Assembly: GCA_025201345.1 (NCBI GenBank)
Contig: JAIXMG010000043.1
Coordinates: 62,001 to 126,000, forward strand
DNA length: 64,000 nucleotides
Direction: 5' to 3'
Source: Thamnidium elegans
Taxonomy: Eukaryota > Mucoromycota > Mucoromycetes > Mucorales > Mucoraceae
Made by a program: the position numbers and the translations under genes. Shown here piece by piece: positions 54,181 to 64,000 of this stretch. Each line of letters opens with the position of its first letter. Positions within the stretch are counted from its first letter, which is position 1. The notes beneath the pieces are model-generated. The model saw only the letters and a list, made by a program, of their open reading frames with translations. It did not search any database and was not told the origin of the DNA.

Positions 54181-54305
54181 TATTTATATTTATAAAATAT
54201 ACATTGACACAAAAAAAAAGCACAGCTTTTTATTTATTTATTTAAAAAAGATAGATGGAATGGAATATATGAGGAGATATACATTTTTTTTTTTTTTTTT
54301 TTTTT

Positions 54306-55608
54306 TTACATGAGAACTGGAAGAGCATACATCATTTGTTGTTGTTGTTGTTGTTGTTGTTGTTGCTGAACCATTCTATATAATTCTTCATTACTGTCAT
54401 TTGAAGATAAAGTAGGAGGATAAAAGAAGGGAGCCTGAAGCATTAAATGAGACATATTTGTCTTATTTAAATGTTGTGGATGCACCATAAATGGAGGATA
54501 TTGATTATTAACAGCGGCAAATAAACTAGATGGTTCAGGGGTAGCGGAAGGGGATATCGTAAAATCACGGCAGATATCTAAGGCCGGAGGCACCGCAGCT
54601 TGAATGACAGGCATCACGCTAATTTTAGAAGCAAGTTCAGGAGCTAATGATATTAAATCCAAAAGGGCTTGTTTGAAAGCATCATGGCTGCCTTGCAGTA
54701 TATGTACACGATCGACGCTAGCTTGTTTATCTTCGGTAAAATCACCGCAACGAATCCACTGATTATCTTCACCGAATCGCCACATGGAAAATGCGACTGG
54801 TAAACTTAATTCTATTTCTAACTGTCCAACAATATCGCCTGTTTCTAATTGAACTTGCTGACAAAGTCGTATTTGGTGAATACTATCAAACCCAACTTGA
54901 ACTCTAAAATGGTGTCCCTCAGCTTGCACTTTCCAAATAAATTCTCGGTCTAATGGACTACCGTGACATACAAGATCCCAGTCTCTTTGGTTTGTATTTG
55001 GTGAAGCGTGTGCAAACCTGGTCCAAGAGCCAATGCGGAGTACATATACGGGAAAATGAACCATTTGAATCGGAGCAATAGCTGTTGGGAATACTACTAA
55101 AAAGGAACGGAGGGGTTATATTAGTTAAAACTTCCATTATAAATAGAATACATCTTTTACCATGGTTGGTCCCTTCCGACACGGCACGATGCATAGAGTT
55201 TATCAAATGCAATGATTTACGCTCGGGTTTAGAACTAGAACGTGGCCTTTTACGAATTTGTTGTCCATCTTGTTTTAATTCTTCAAACCTTTCAGGTGTC
55301 ATCATTGTTCGAAATGTAGCTTGGTAACGTGGTGGCGTAGAGTGGCGTGTATTAGGATCCATCCAACCTGATTTTAAATTCGAAGAAGAGGTGTCTCCGT
55401 TACTTTGAGGACATTCTGTCTTTCTGGCTTTAGCACGACGGTTTTGAAACCAAATTTGGATCGTTCTTTCTGTTACTCCCAAGTCTCGAGCCAACTTGCT
55501 ACGAACAGCAGAGTCGGGAAGTGCATTACTATTAAACGATTCCTGAAGTATAACTACTTGATCAGGTTTAAGGTGTGTACGTTTTCTAGTGGATGGATTT
55601 GTGTTCAT
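54306..55608 (-). CDS. Homeodomain transcription factor (2 exons, 411 aa)
   Basis: Exons 55608-55161 and 55093-54306 join to 412 codons including the stop. The homeodomain is at about residues 8-67 with KRTHLKPDQVVILQESF and the recognition helix TIQIWFQNRRAKARK (Gln50 type). The middle is Ser/Pro-rich and basic. A second conserved-looking block, FPVYVLRIGSWTRFA through LDREFIWKVQAEGHHFRVQV, resembles the C-terminal region shared by fungal Phx1-like homeobox proteins. The extreme C-terminus has a run of 11 Gln encoded by a CAA repeat (plus-strand GTT/TTG at 54336-54366), a likely activation and length-variable region. It is nuclear; targets are unknown. The intron junction GTNH|VFPTA keeps the frame. 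Confidence 0.88.
54336..54366 (-). repeat. CAA repeat coding poly-Gln
   Basis: About ten CAA codons in tandem near the C-terminus of the homeodomain protein. Such coding microsatellites vary in length between strains. Confidence 0.85.
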
Positions 55609-57291
55609 GATGTGTATTTAAAAGAGTTGATAAAAATTCTTATATGTGATCCAGCACAAGTAAGAAGAAGAAAAAAAAATATACAAAAAAGAAAAAAAGG
55701 GTTATTGAAAAGAAAAAGAGAAGAGGTACCTGCACTTTTTATCTCTTTTTTCTTTTTTCATTTGAGATTCCGTACATCATTGGTACAGAAGAAGAAGGTC
55801 CAGACTACGTTTGTACTCCGGTTTTTTTGTACTTCCCAAACCAGGTCCGATTTGTTCATATTCCCTCCAAATTTCCAGCAAAGTTAGACCAAAATCTTGC
55901 CAAGATAAAAAAAAAAAAAAACTCAAGTACTCCAAAAATCTATACTTTTTATTGCTGTAGCTTTTCTATTTAATCCGTAGAAAACTTTTTTTTTTTTTTG
56001 GCTCTTTAAATATATATAACTCTACTGATTAGAAGAAGCACTTACCCTAATCTTATCTCTGTTGAAAAAATATAAGCTAAATAGAAAAAACGGAAGTCTA
56101 AATTTCCCAAAAAAAAAAATACCCAAAGGCTGCTTTAAGTACGTTAGCAAACCTGATAAGAATTCGCTGAGTATAAAGAAAAAGTAATCAGATGATAACG
56201 AATGCTTTCTGCACGGTAATGAGTTTATTTTTATCATTGAAAACTTACAAGGGAGCGAAGACGCTTGCAGTAACAAAATTACTATTTAAATGCAAAGTAC
56301 CCTTTTAAATTACTCGACCTTTCTTTTACTTGTTTCCAGTAAATAGTTTTGAACTGCTGAGAAAAAAAAACACTTATAACTTATAGTCTGCCTTCCCTTC
56401 TTCTCTATTTATTCTTTAAACACATCCATTTTCTCATAGATCCTTATTTCAACCGTCATATAAATATTACTCAATTCCTTTATTTACTGGTCATATATAC
56501 ATCAAGCAGCTATGGGTGCTTGAGACCACTCGTTATAATTAATGACATCCATCTCTGAAAGATAAGTAAATAAGGCTTTTATATATATATATATATATAT
56601 ATATTAATCACTGGAACAGACTGTCATCGTAGGTTTAAATGAAAATACATCTTGATCTTGACGATTTAGGTAAAAACTATTTGTTTACTATGGAAGAGCC
56701 AACCAGAGCATCGGCTCGTATTTTTTTTTTTTTTTTTTTTTTGAATTGACTTGGGAGACTAGTGCTCAACAAAGATCTTTTATAGAACTGGAGCAACTTG
56801 TTCTTCTATAAAAATTAATTAAATAAACAATTTAAATAAAATCCAAGAGTCGTAAAGTCAAAAATAAACTTAAAATCTGTAGAGTCAGGTAATAAAAATG
56901 CATTGTGGGTGTCCTACCTAAACGTCATTGGGAGTAGGAGAATGCGTGTCGGTGTGTAAGAACTGAGAATATGTGAATCTCCGACCTTGGTTCTATTTTC
57001 CATGATGTCAAAAGAGCCAATAAAATAATTGGTCACATATATAAAGGGGACCCCTCTAACCTTTTTGCCAAGTATAATAGTTTTTTTAGCGTAGATCTCT
57101 TTTTTATTCTTTATTTGGGAGATGATCGAGAACATTTTAAAAACTTTTTTTTTTCAAACAGAGTCACTTTTTTTATTTTTATTTTTTATTAAGCCAATTA
57201 ACTTATAAATTAAACATTTGGTATTCTAGACTTTCATCTCTTCTTTCCTCTTTCAATTGTTTATTTTGACAACTTTCTTCTTTTAAAAAAT
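55609..57291. other. Intergenic region between divergent homeobox and MscS genes
   Basis: About 1.7 kb with no gene. It holds both promoters, an AT dinucleotide repeat (56582-56603), T and A runs, and a pyrimidine-rich tract (about 57233-57285) just upstream of the MscS start. Short open frames here are low-complexity. Confidence 0.5.
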
Positions 57292-60118
57292 ATGTCAAAA
57301 AACTTAAAATCCGTTAGAATTCAATCCGAAGATGAAGTTCATTTAATATCAGGTAAAAAAAAAGATACCTATAATATACATTATCTCTCTGACATACTTA
57401 TTTAGATAATCCATATACTACAGTAACACCGCCTTCGCCTGCTCAACCTATTGCCAGCCATCTTACCAAAAGAACAAATTCTAGACATGAAGAACAACCA
57501 TTTTACAGTATTGAAATGCAACAAGAAGATAGTTTCTTTTACGACGACAAGGCTAAAAATGATACCACTCTGACGCCAGGTCTTTACTCCAACAATAACC
57601 CTCGAGACTCTTGGTCATCAAGGACAACTCAAGATCATGACCTGTTAAACCCGTTAGGTGAAGAATTCAGTAGACAAAATACACTAGTAGACGAATACAA
57701 TACCGAAAAAATAAATCAAGCCACTAAGATTGTTGAAGATCTGCAAGAAGTAGAAGATAAACAAGCCGACCAAGAAATGAAAGGCTCAAGTACAACCACA
57801 ACTACACCTGCTCTGTCCGTTGACGATGAAGATAGCGATAGAGAATTCGATTGGAATGATGACCCTGATCAAGTAAAGCCCAAACGTAGAAAGACAGCAA
57901 GAGAAAGGTTTACTGCCGTCATGAGAAATCCATGCTGTTGGCACTACCTGTCTCCATTGATCAAACGAATTATTATTGCTATCCTGGGCTCATGTGTGTT
58001 CATTGTTATCGCCATTATAATATTTTTAACACTGCCTGAACCAACTGAAGCTGAACAAGCTGATCCAAACTTTAAAAATATCCGTAGTAACGTTCAATGT
58101 TGGATGTACTGGGCTGCCTTTATGTGGCACATTTACTGGATTACTACATTTGTATTGGACGTAGTACCTCCAACTGTCTCTTTATTTTCAAAATTATTTC
58201 ATGGTAGAAGATCCGAAAAAGTCAAGTCGTACATGGAGGTATTTTTTTTTTTTAGTGCCAATTTTGAATAAGACCAAAAAATATTAACTTTTTTTTTTTC
58301 TTTTAGTATTACATGAGCCTTAAAGGTTACTTTTGCTTAATAATGTTAGCTGCTTGGAACTTGGGATCATGGGAATTTTTAATTAGCCATCCATTTAATG
58401 TAAAGTATTTGAAAAAAACTATTGGGAAGTTTTTTTTTTAAAAAACTGACTTTCTATTGTTTCCTATTTTTAGTCCATTAAACTTCATTCCTATTCTGCC
58501 CTCATCTCAAAAACTTACGCTTGCTTATTGGCTGCTTCCTGCCTATTCTTTATTCAAAAGGCTATTATTCAGCGTATTGGTACGTTTAAATTAGCGGAGG
58601 GAAAATCTTTTGTAATTGAATAACTTACAATTTATATAGCTAACAAGTTTCATCGTACTGCATTCAAAGACAGACTTGATGAAAACAAAAAGAGTTTAAA
58701 AAGTAATCAAGTTCCCCATAAAAAAAATACATTAAGTAACTGCTTTAATTAACTGTTTATTTATTTATATAGTTTTGGATACACTCAGTAAAGCCGAAAA
58801 GAAATCTCGTCCTGTTTCTGCTACTCCCGGTACCTCAAGTAATAATATCCGAAAGCGTAGATCTCCGTTATGTAAAAACAAGAGCGACTGGAACGTTCTT
58901 GAATCCAAGCAAAACAGTTCGAACGACGAAGCCCACCACCACCAAACGGATCGAAAGCTTCGCCCTGTAACATTAAGCGACGACCCTGTTTCTAACCAGT
59001 CGTCGTTTAGTCAGTTTAAAAAAGGTTTTTCCAATATCGTATTAGCTGATAGACCTACCGCTGCCTCGGGACGAGTCGATAAAACCAAAACAGACATCAA
59101 TTCAGACGATTATGCAAAAAAAGTAGCCAAGAAACTATTTTACTCATTAGCTTACCCTGATGGATATTACGGCCAAGAAGAAGACAACAAAAAGTGTTTA
59201 GACATCACTACGTTTATTCCTTACTTTAAAGATACCGAGCAAGCAAACGAAGCATTTAAAGTATTTGACAAGGATGGCAATGGTAACCTAACCAGAAGAG
59301 AATTTCGTGACACCGTAGTACAAATTTACCGGGAACGCAAGGATCTTGGTCAATGTATCCGAGACACCAGTCAAGCACTGGGAAAAATAGATACAATTTT
59401 ACTCGTCATTACTAGTTTAATTACCATTGTCATTAGTTTATCTGTGTTTCAAGTCGATTTCTGGGCCGCATTGATCCCATTTGGTACCATTTTGGCCGCC
59501 TGTACATTTATTTTCGATACCTCTGCAAAATCTTTATTTAGCGGTATCTTGTTTCAGTTTGTTACACATCCGTACGACTCTGGTGATTTGGTAATGATCG
59601 ACGGTAATTACATGGTCGTTGAAAACATCGGTATCCTGGGTACGGTCTTCGTCGCCGGTGATGGTACGCAGCTCTATGCACCTACTTCTGTCCTCTTAAC
59701 AAAAATCATTTCCAACGTGCGTCGCTCGGGTAATATGGGTGAAGTGCTCGTCTTCAATATTGATTTCAGAACCGAAAACGATTTAATCTTGGTGCTTCGT
59801 GAAAGACTGTTGGAATGGGTGCAGTCTCAATCTCGCGATTTTGGACCCGGTTTCGATTTACGTGTCAAGGATATTTTGGATATGAACCAAGTTATTTTAA
59901 GTGTCTGGTTACCTCATAAAGGTAACTGGTCCGAACTCGCAAAACGGTTCCAAAGAAAGACTAGGTTTATGTTGGCTCTTAAATCCATCTTGACTGAACT
60001 TGATATCAAATACGAGTTACCTGCTCAAAGAATTACTTCCAATACCCAAAACCCTTTTGACATGCAAACTTCAAGACCTCAAAACTTTAACCAAGAAGAA
60101 CAGGCTAGAAGAAATTAA
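57292..60118 (+). CDS. MscS-like mechanosensitive channel with EF-hand (6 exons, 833 aa)
   Basis: Exons 57292-57352, 57406-58238, 58307-58399, 58474-58579, 58640-58702 and 58773-60118 give 834 codons including the stop. A polar N-terminus (about 200 residues) is followed by hydrophobic segments starting near residue 208 (IIIAILGSCVFIVIAIIIF). A canonical EF-hand DKDGNGNLTRRE lies near residue 550, then the pore-lining helix and MscS core (FDTSAKSLFSGILFQF, HPYDSGDLVMIDGNYMVVE, LYAPTSVLLTKIISNVRRS) and the C-terminal domain. This EF-hand/MscS layout is that of fungal Msy1/Msy2, ER-located channels that control calcium release on hypo-osmotic shock. Exon 1 was chosen by its good context (ATG with a GTAAAA donor). 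Confidence 0.93.
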
Positions 60119-63100
60119 AAGGTTTTATCACTACTTCCTTCAAAAAAAAATGTACATAACCCTCCTTCTCCTCCTCCTTCTCCTCCTTTTGTAATAAACA
60201 ATTTACTTATTTTGTTATACACTGTTTTTTTTTTGCTAAAATGATGTCGCATAAATGGAATATTTTATATTAACAGAGCCAATAATGATTAGGAATCATT
60301 TAATTTACGATAAACATTGTTTAAGCTGTGCTCTGAGAAAAGACCTCCCTTCTTTTCTTCCCAACAGACAGATTAACTCATTCGATCATCATTTTTCTTC
60401 CTTTCCTTTGCCTTGTAATCATAAAACTATCTGTTGTCGCAAAGTTGGCGGTAAGACGTCTCCAATAGGTATGTTTTGCTTTCAGTTTGTTTAAATTGAA
60501 CTTTTTGGATCTTCAGCTCTTTTTTTTAAAAAAAAAATGCAGACGATGGAAGATGTGGTCAGCCATATATATATATATACATATATACTACCACATACGA
60601 TTACGTCTATGATTAGTCAATTTATCATCATTGCCCTGTAATAACTTTTGACAGACTAATGCCGAGGATTTACCTACGTAGTTTCTCTTTTTTAAAAAAA
60701 GAGATTCCCATTTTTTATTTATTTTGGGCGGCTTCCAAACTAAAAAAAAAAAAAAAGGGCATGATATTGGCCATGTTGCTACATCATTTTGACAAAAAAA
60801 AAAGGTGTACCTAGAACATCTTCGCTCTTTCGAATTCTGAAACCTAATGAGTTTTAAAAGTGCAAATCATTCATTTTTCTAATTGGAAAACATGCTCGTA
60901 GATGTAATTGGTGTAACTTAATATACACAGTGCGGAAGGTTATTTAAAAAATAAATGGGGCTATATCTTAGCAAATGGTTGTTCTTTTTCTTTAAAAAAA
61001 AAGGCACACGTTCTATACATATTGAGCAAAAAATGTGATGTATTTTTTTCGTGCACGCATTTATTTTGTTTGTCCACATTCATTTGCATAAAAAGGAACG
61101 TGTTGCATGAAATAAATAAGTTAAAACAGTAATTTCATATATTTTAATGTGTGTAAATGTATATAGAAATGAAGGTTTATGAACTTTAAATACAAGTATA
61201 TTTATTCTGTGTTTATCATGATTAACCTACAGCATACAGTAATACGGGATTTTATGTGTAAAGCCATATCTTACTGCTTAAATATATACTATAATTACCA
61301 TGTCCTCCCAATACTTCTCATAATATCCATAACAAAAGTAGAGTCAAAAGTATTATCTGACCTTTTTAAACCAATGGAAAATAAGACTTATCTTTTAGAA
61401 ATACCTTGCCATTAGTTGTATAACGCTTACCGAAAAGAGTATGGATACTTCTCTTAATGACACAAAGAATAGCCTGAACCCTTTGTTCGTCTTTGTTCGC
61501 CTATGCTCATTTTCTGATTTCTGAACAATAAAGTATCATTTGTATTGACCGACGGGGCGATCCTACTGCTGTGGCTTTGCGACAGTAGCCTTTCAACCAG
61601 CCGCAAATACCAATCGTCTAAATGAACGGTTCCTCTCGTAAAGACATGTTTAATAGCCATGAAAATGGTACAGAAAGATGATAAAGACCATGATGAAGTA
61701 GAAGCCTTAAAAATTATTTTCACAGCTACAGGAAACAGTTTAAAATAGTTTCTAATATTTCTACGAACCCCTAAAAAGCCTATAAATACGCATAAGTAGA
61801 CTATTCTCTTAAAAGGAAGTACGAAGATATCAAAGCCTTATCAAGCGGGTCACCTCTGGAGTCAGTAACACCTATGGAGCAACCTATTGGTATTGATAAA
61901 TATTTCTTGTCTTCGGGATCCAAAAAGAAAAATTTTGGTGATTGGAAAGAGAAGAACAATGGGAGGATGAATTGGGCTTACTGCTGGGAAGATGGAAGAA
62001 AGAATGGTCTATTTGCTGCAGAACGATCAGTTTTTTTCAGAACCGCCACCACCAATATAAACGTTCATTGTTTTTATCTCTAACTTTGTTCTTTAAAAAA
62101 TAAGCCTATCCGTGAAAGTTGAGGTGCTTTACATTTATCAATTACTTTATTAAAATTTTTATTTTCGTATAAATTCACGTACTTTATTAAAATTGTTTGT
62201 AGGACTATCGGAAGTAAGACTCTCGGTATAATCAAAGTATCTTTTAATCCCTTGTTGAGTCAGTCAGATATGGTGAGGATATTATTGAGTGAGCTAACGA
62301 GGATTCAAATAAGGAAACAATGATAAGATGGCACCGAAAAGAGGATTCATCAAAAATATACATTTAATTGTAACGCCTTATTACACCGAGAGAAAAAAGT
62401 TCATTTTCACGGACAGGCTGATTATGTTAATCATGTAATAGGTACAAGGCTTCAGGAGAAGGAAAACTATTTATTAAACTCAGTTTACTTTAATATGTTA
62501 GGTAATGGTTTAGCCTCCCCTTGGGGCTATGATAGGTAATAGTATAATCACTTCCTACTTCCCGTACTACTATCCAATGTTATAAGTTATTACAAGTTTC
62601 TAACTTAACAAAAACAAATACTTTCACCCCCTTAAGTTTTATTCCACGAAAAGCCATTTTGATAAGCCAAGAGGGTCTATTATAGCCAAGAAGAAGTTAT
62701 CTTAAGGTTTTATACACACCTAGATATTAATGTCAGATTTTTTTTTTTCTTAAAATCAGATATTCTACTAAATATAAACTTACGTGTAAACGTCAACTTG
62801 TTTTTAATACTAGGACTTACGATGTGTGTAAAAAAATAACACCTAACAGTTACTTAAAATTGATAATAGCATGAGCGTATTTTTCAGATAATTGTTATAT
62901 CACATCATACCAAACAAAAAACACCATCAGCTTGAAAGTATAACCACACCAGTTGGCACCAAAAACCATAAAAACATTACTAGCGCCACTTAGAGATCCA
63001 AGCCGAGCAGAGCAAAAATTACTAATAGAGAAAAAAGTACCAATAGAGCAAAGAGTACCAGTAGAGGAAAAGTCCAAGCAGAGCAAATAATCCAAGCTGA

Positions 63101-63873
63101 GTAAAGAGTTTCAACATACCTTTAAAAAACGTAATAAAAAGTTCATGCCCTGAGATTAGTTTATCATAAATAATGACAGATATTTTACCAAGATGACATG
63201 CGTTATAGCTTCTCTATGTGATACACGACACCTTTATTTTTTTTTTTCATTTCAGCGGCCATCTTGATCCCTAGAGCGGTGTACTTCTATAAAAATAAAT
63301 AAATAAAACTGAGTATCATATATGAAAACTATCCTTTTTATGTATGAAACTGGTACTTCCTTCTTTTTCTTCTTCTTGCTTGATAAAGAGATGTTATTAT
63401 TATGAAGATTGTCAATTAATTATAAGAAAGAAAAAAATAAAGAAGAAAGAAAGAATGAAGTGTTTTTTTTTAAAAAAAAAAGCAACGTTTATATGTATCA
63501 CTGATAAATTTATAGTTGATGACATTAGTAATATGCGTCAATATTGGAAAAACAGAAATAGCTATTATATATACCTTAAAGCTGAACAGCACATATATAT
63601 ATCTTGCCGTATTTAATGGTGTATCGTAATTGGTACCATTTCATTATAAATCTTGTCTTCGCCTATTAATTAATAGACGAAGGCAGTAATATGGTCTCCT
63701 GTTCCCAATAAAGCCGTAAAAAGACTGCGGAATAATAAAAAAACCCTGGGGGTGTAGATCCCGACATTATTGTTACACCAATTATACAGACATGTAATTG
63801 GATGATTTGCAAAGAATATATTCAATCCTCACTACTTTATTTTATCTACTTTTTAAAGGAAAAAGACTTTAGT
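60119..63873. other. Large gene-poor region
   Basis: About 3.75 kb without a supported gene. 60165-60190 is a CTC/CTT repeat. 61450-62100 holds unrecognised open frames on both strands (for example 61723-61454 minus, 61874-62083 plus) that may be unclassified transposon debris. 62996-63108 is a degenerate 18-bp tandem repeat. The last few hundred bases should include the promoter of the partial gene at 63874. Confidence 0.45.
62996..63108. repeat. Degenerate 18-bp tandem repeat
   Basis: Five to six imperfect units related to GTACCAATAGAGCAAAGA follow one another (for example starting at about 63019, 63037, 63055, 63072 and 63090). The period is a multiple of three, so the translation repeats every 6 residues in any frame, but stops interrupt the plausible frames. 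Confidence 0.7.
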
Positions 63874-64000
63874 ATGACTGTACCTAGGATAATGAAAGCT
63901 ATCCTTGGCTTAGTTGTAGCAAGTTCTTGCTTAGCTGGAATTAAAGCCGACTCTCCAACCGTTGACTTGACTTTAGTAGCACCTTGGTCTGCTCCTAATT
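63874..64000 (+). CDS. Secretory/ER protein N-terminus, possibly UDP-glucose:glycoprotein glucosyltransferase (partial)
   Basis: An open frame from ATG 63874 runs off the window after 42 codons. A second in-frame ATG at 63892 gives a better signal peptide (MKAILGLVVASSCLAGIKA). The mature start SPTVDLTLVAPWSAPN resembles the N-terminus of UGGT, the ER folding sensor that reglucosylates misfolded glycoproteins, whose first thioredoxin-like domain begins with a hydrophobic strand followed by W.(T/A)P. The match is short, so another secreted protein is possible. Confidence 0.5.
   Translation, partial: MTVPRIMKAILGLVVASSCLAGIKADSPTVDLTLVAPWSAPN

Noticed and set aside
62505..62540. CCCCTTGGGG hairpin, considered as a small RNA or terminator
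   Set aside because: The stem is short and interrupted; no RNA-gene context was found.
1..64000. CRISPR arrays, operons and bacterial-type systems
   Set aside because: No direct-repeat/spacer arrays occur, and the spliceosomal introns and monocistronic layout show eukaryotic nuclear DNA.

Overview
The window reads as nuclear DNA of a zygomycete-type fungus, most likely one of the Mucorales. It is AT-rich and full of A/T homopolymers. Genes carry many short introns (mostly 54-102 nt, GT...AG, often with CTAAC/CTAAT-like branch sites) and are densely packed. Gene content fits too: class V myosin, alpha-actinin, HMG-CoA reductase, GH18 chitinase, an EF-hand MscS channel and decayed F-box families. 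I worked out exon models by hand; wherever I give an exon count, the summed coding length is a multiple of three and the reading frame is continuous.

Layout. 0.8-6.3 kb: class V myosin (minus). 8.6-9.6 kb: plant-type 'pathogen-related' SnoaL/NTF2-like protein (plus). 10.2-13.2 kb: single-pass membrane protein of unknown function (minus). 13.9-15.0 kb: ANKRD54-like ankyrin protein (minus), divergent from an acidic regulator-like protein (15.5-16.0 kb, plus). 16.6-17.6 kb: SWIM-finger remnant of a MULE-type transposase. 19.15 kb: initiator tRNA-Met gene, with a Ty3/gypsy LTR retrotransposon (19.24-25.16 kb, two identical 510-bp LTRs) inserted 11 bp from its 5' end. 25.5-28.2 kb: RRP7 and a zinc-ribbon/J-domain/DnaJ-X chaperone in tandem (minus). 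28.5-32.9 kb: three decayed tandem F-box-type copies. 33.2-36.8 kb: HMG-CoA reductase (plus). 37.0-40.2 kb: Myb/SANT protein and an AVT/SLC38 amino-acid transporter (minus). 40.9 kb: 50-residue CCHC zinc-knuckle protein. 42.7-44.5 kb: secreted chitinase with a chitin-binding tail (minus). 46.5-49.1 kb: alpha-actinin (minus), divergent from a small membrane protein (49.4-50.1 kb). 50.7-54.2 kb: graveyard of LINE and Tc1/mariner fragments. 54.3-55.6 kb: homeodomain factor (minus). 57.3-60.1 kb: MscS-like channel with EF-hand (plus). 60.1-63.9 kb: gene-poor, with a degenerate 18-bp tandem repeat. 63.87 kb to the end: first 42 codons of a secreted/ER protein that resembles UDP-glucose:glycoprotein glucosyltransferase.

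The host genes are mostly housekeeping: vesicle and actin transport, ribosome assembly, protein folding, sterol synthesis, cell-wall turnover, ion and amino-acid transport. The most interesting structure is the Ty3-like element beside the initiator tRNA-Met gene. Its primer-binding site is complementary for 13 nt to the 3' end of that same tRNA, so one tRNA species may serve as both replication primer and integration target. Its LTRs are identical, yet its pol frame is broken by three single-base homopolymer shifts.
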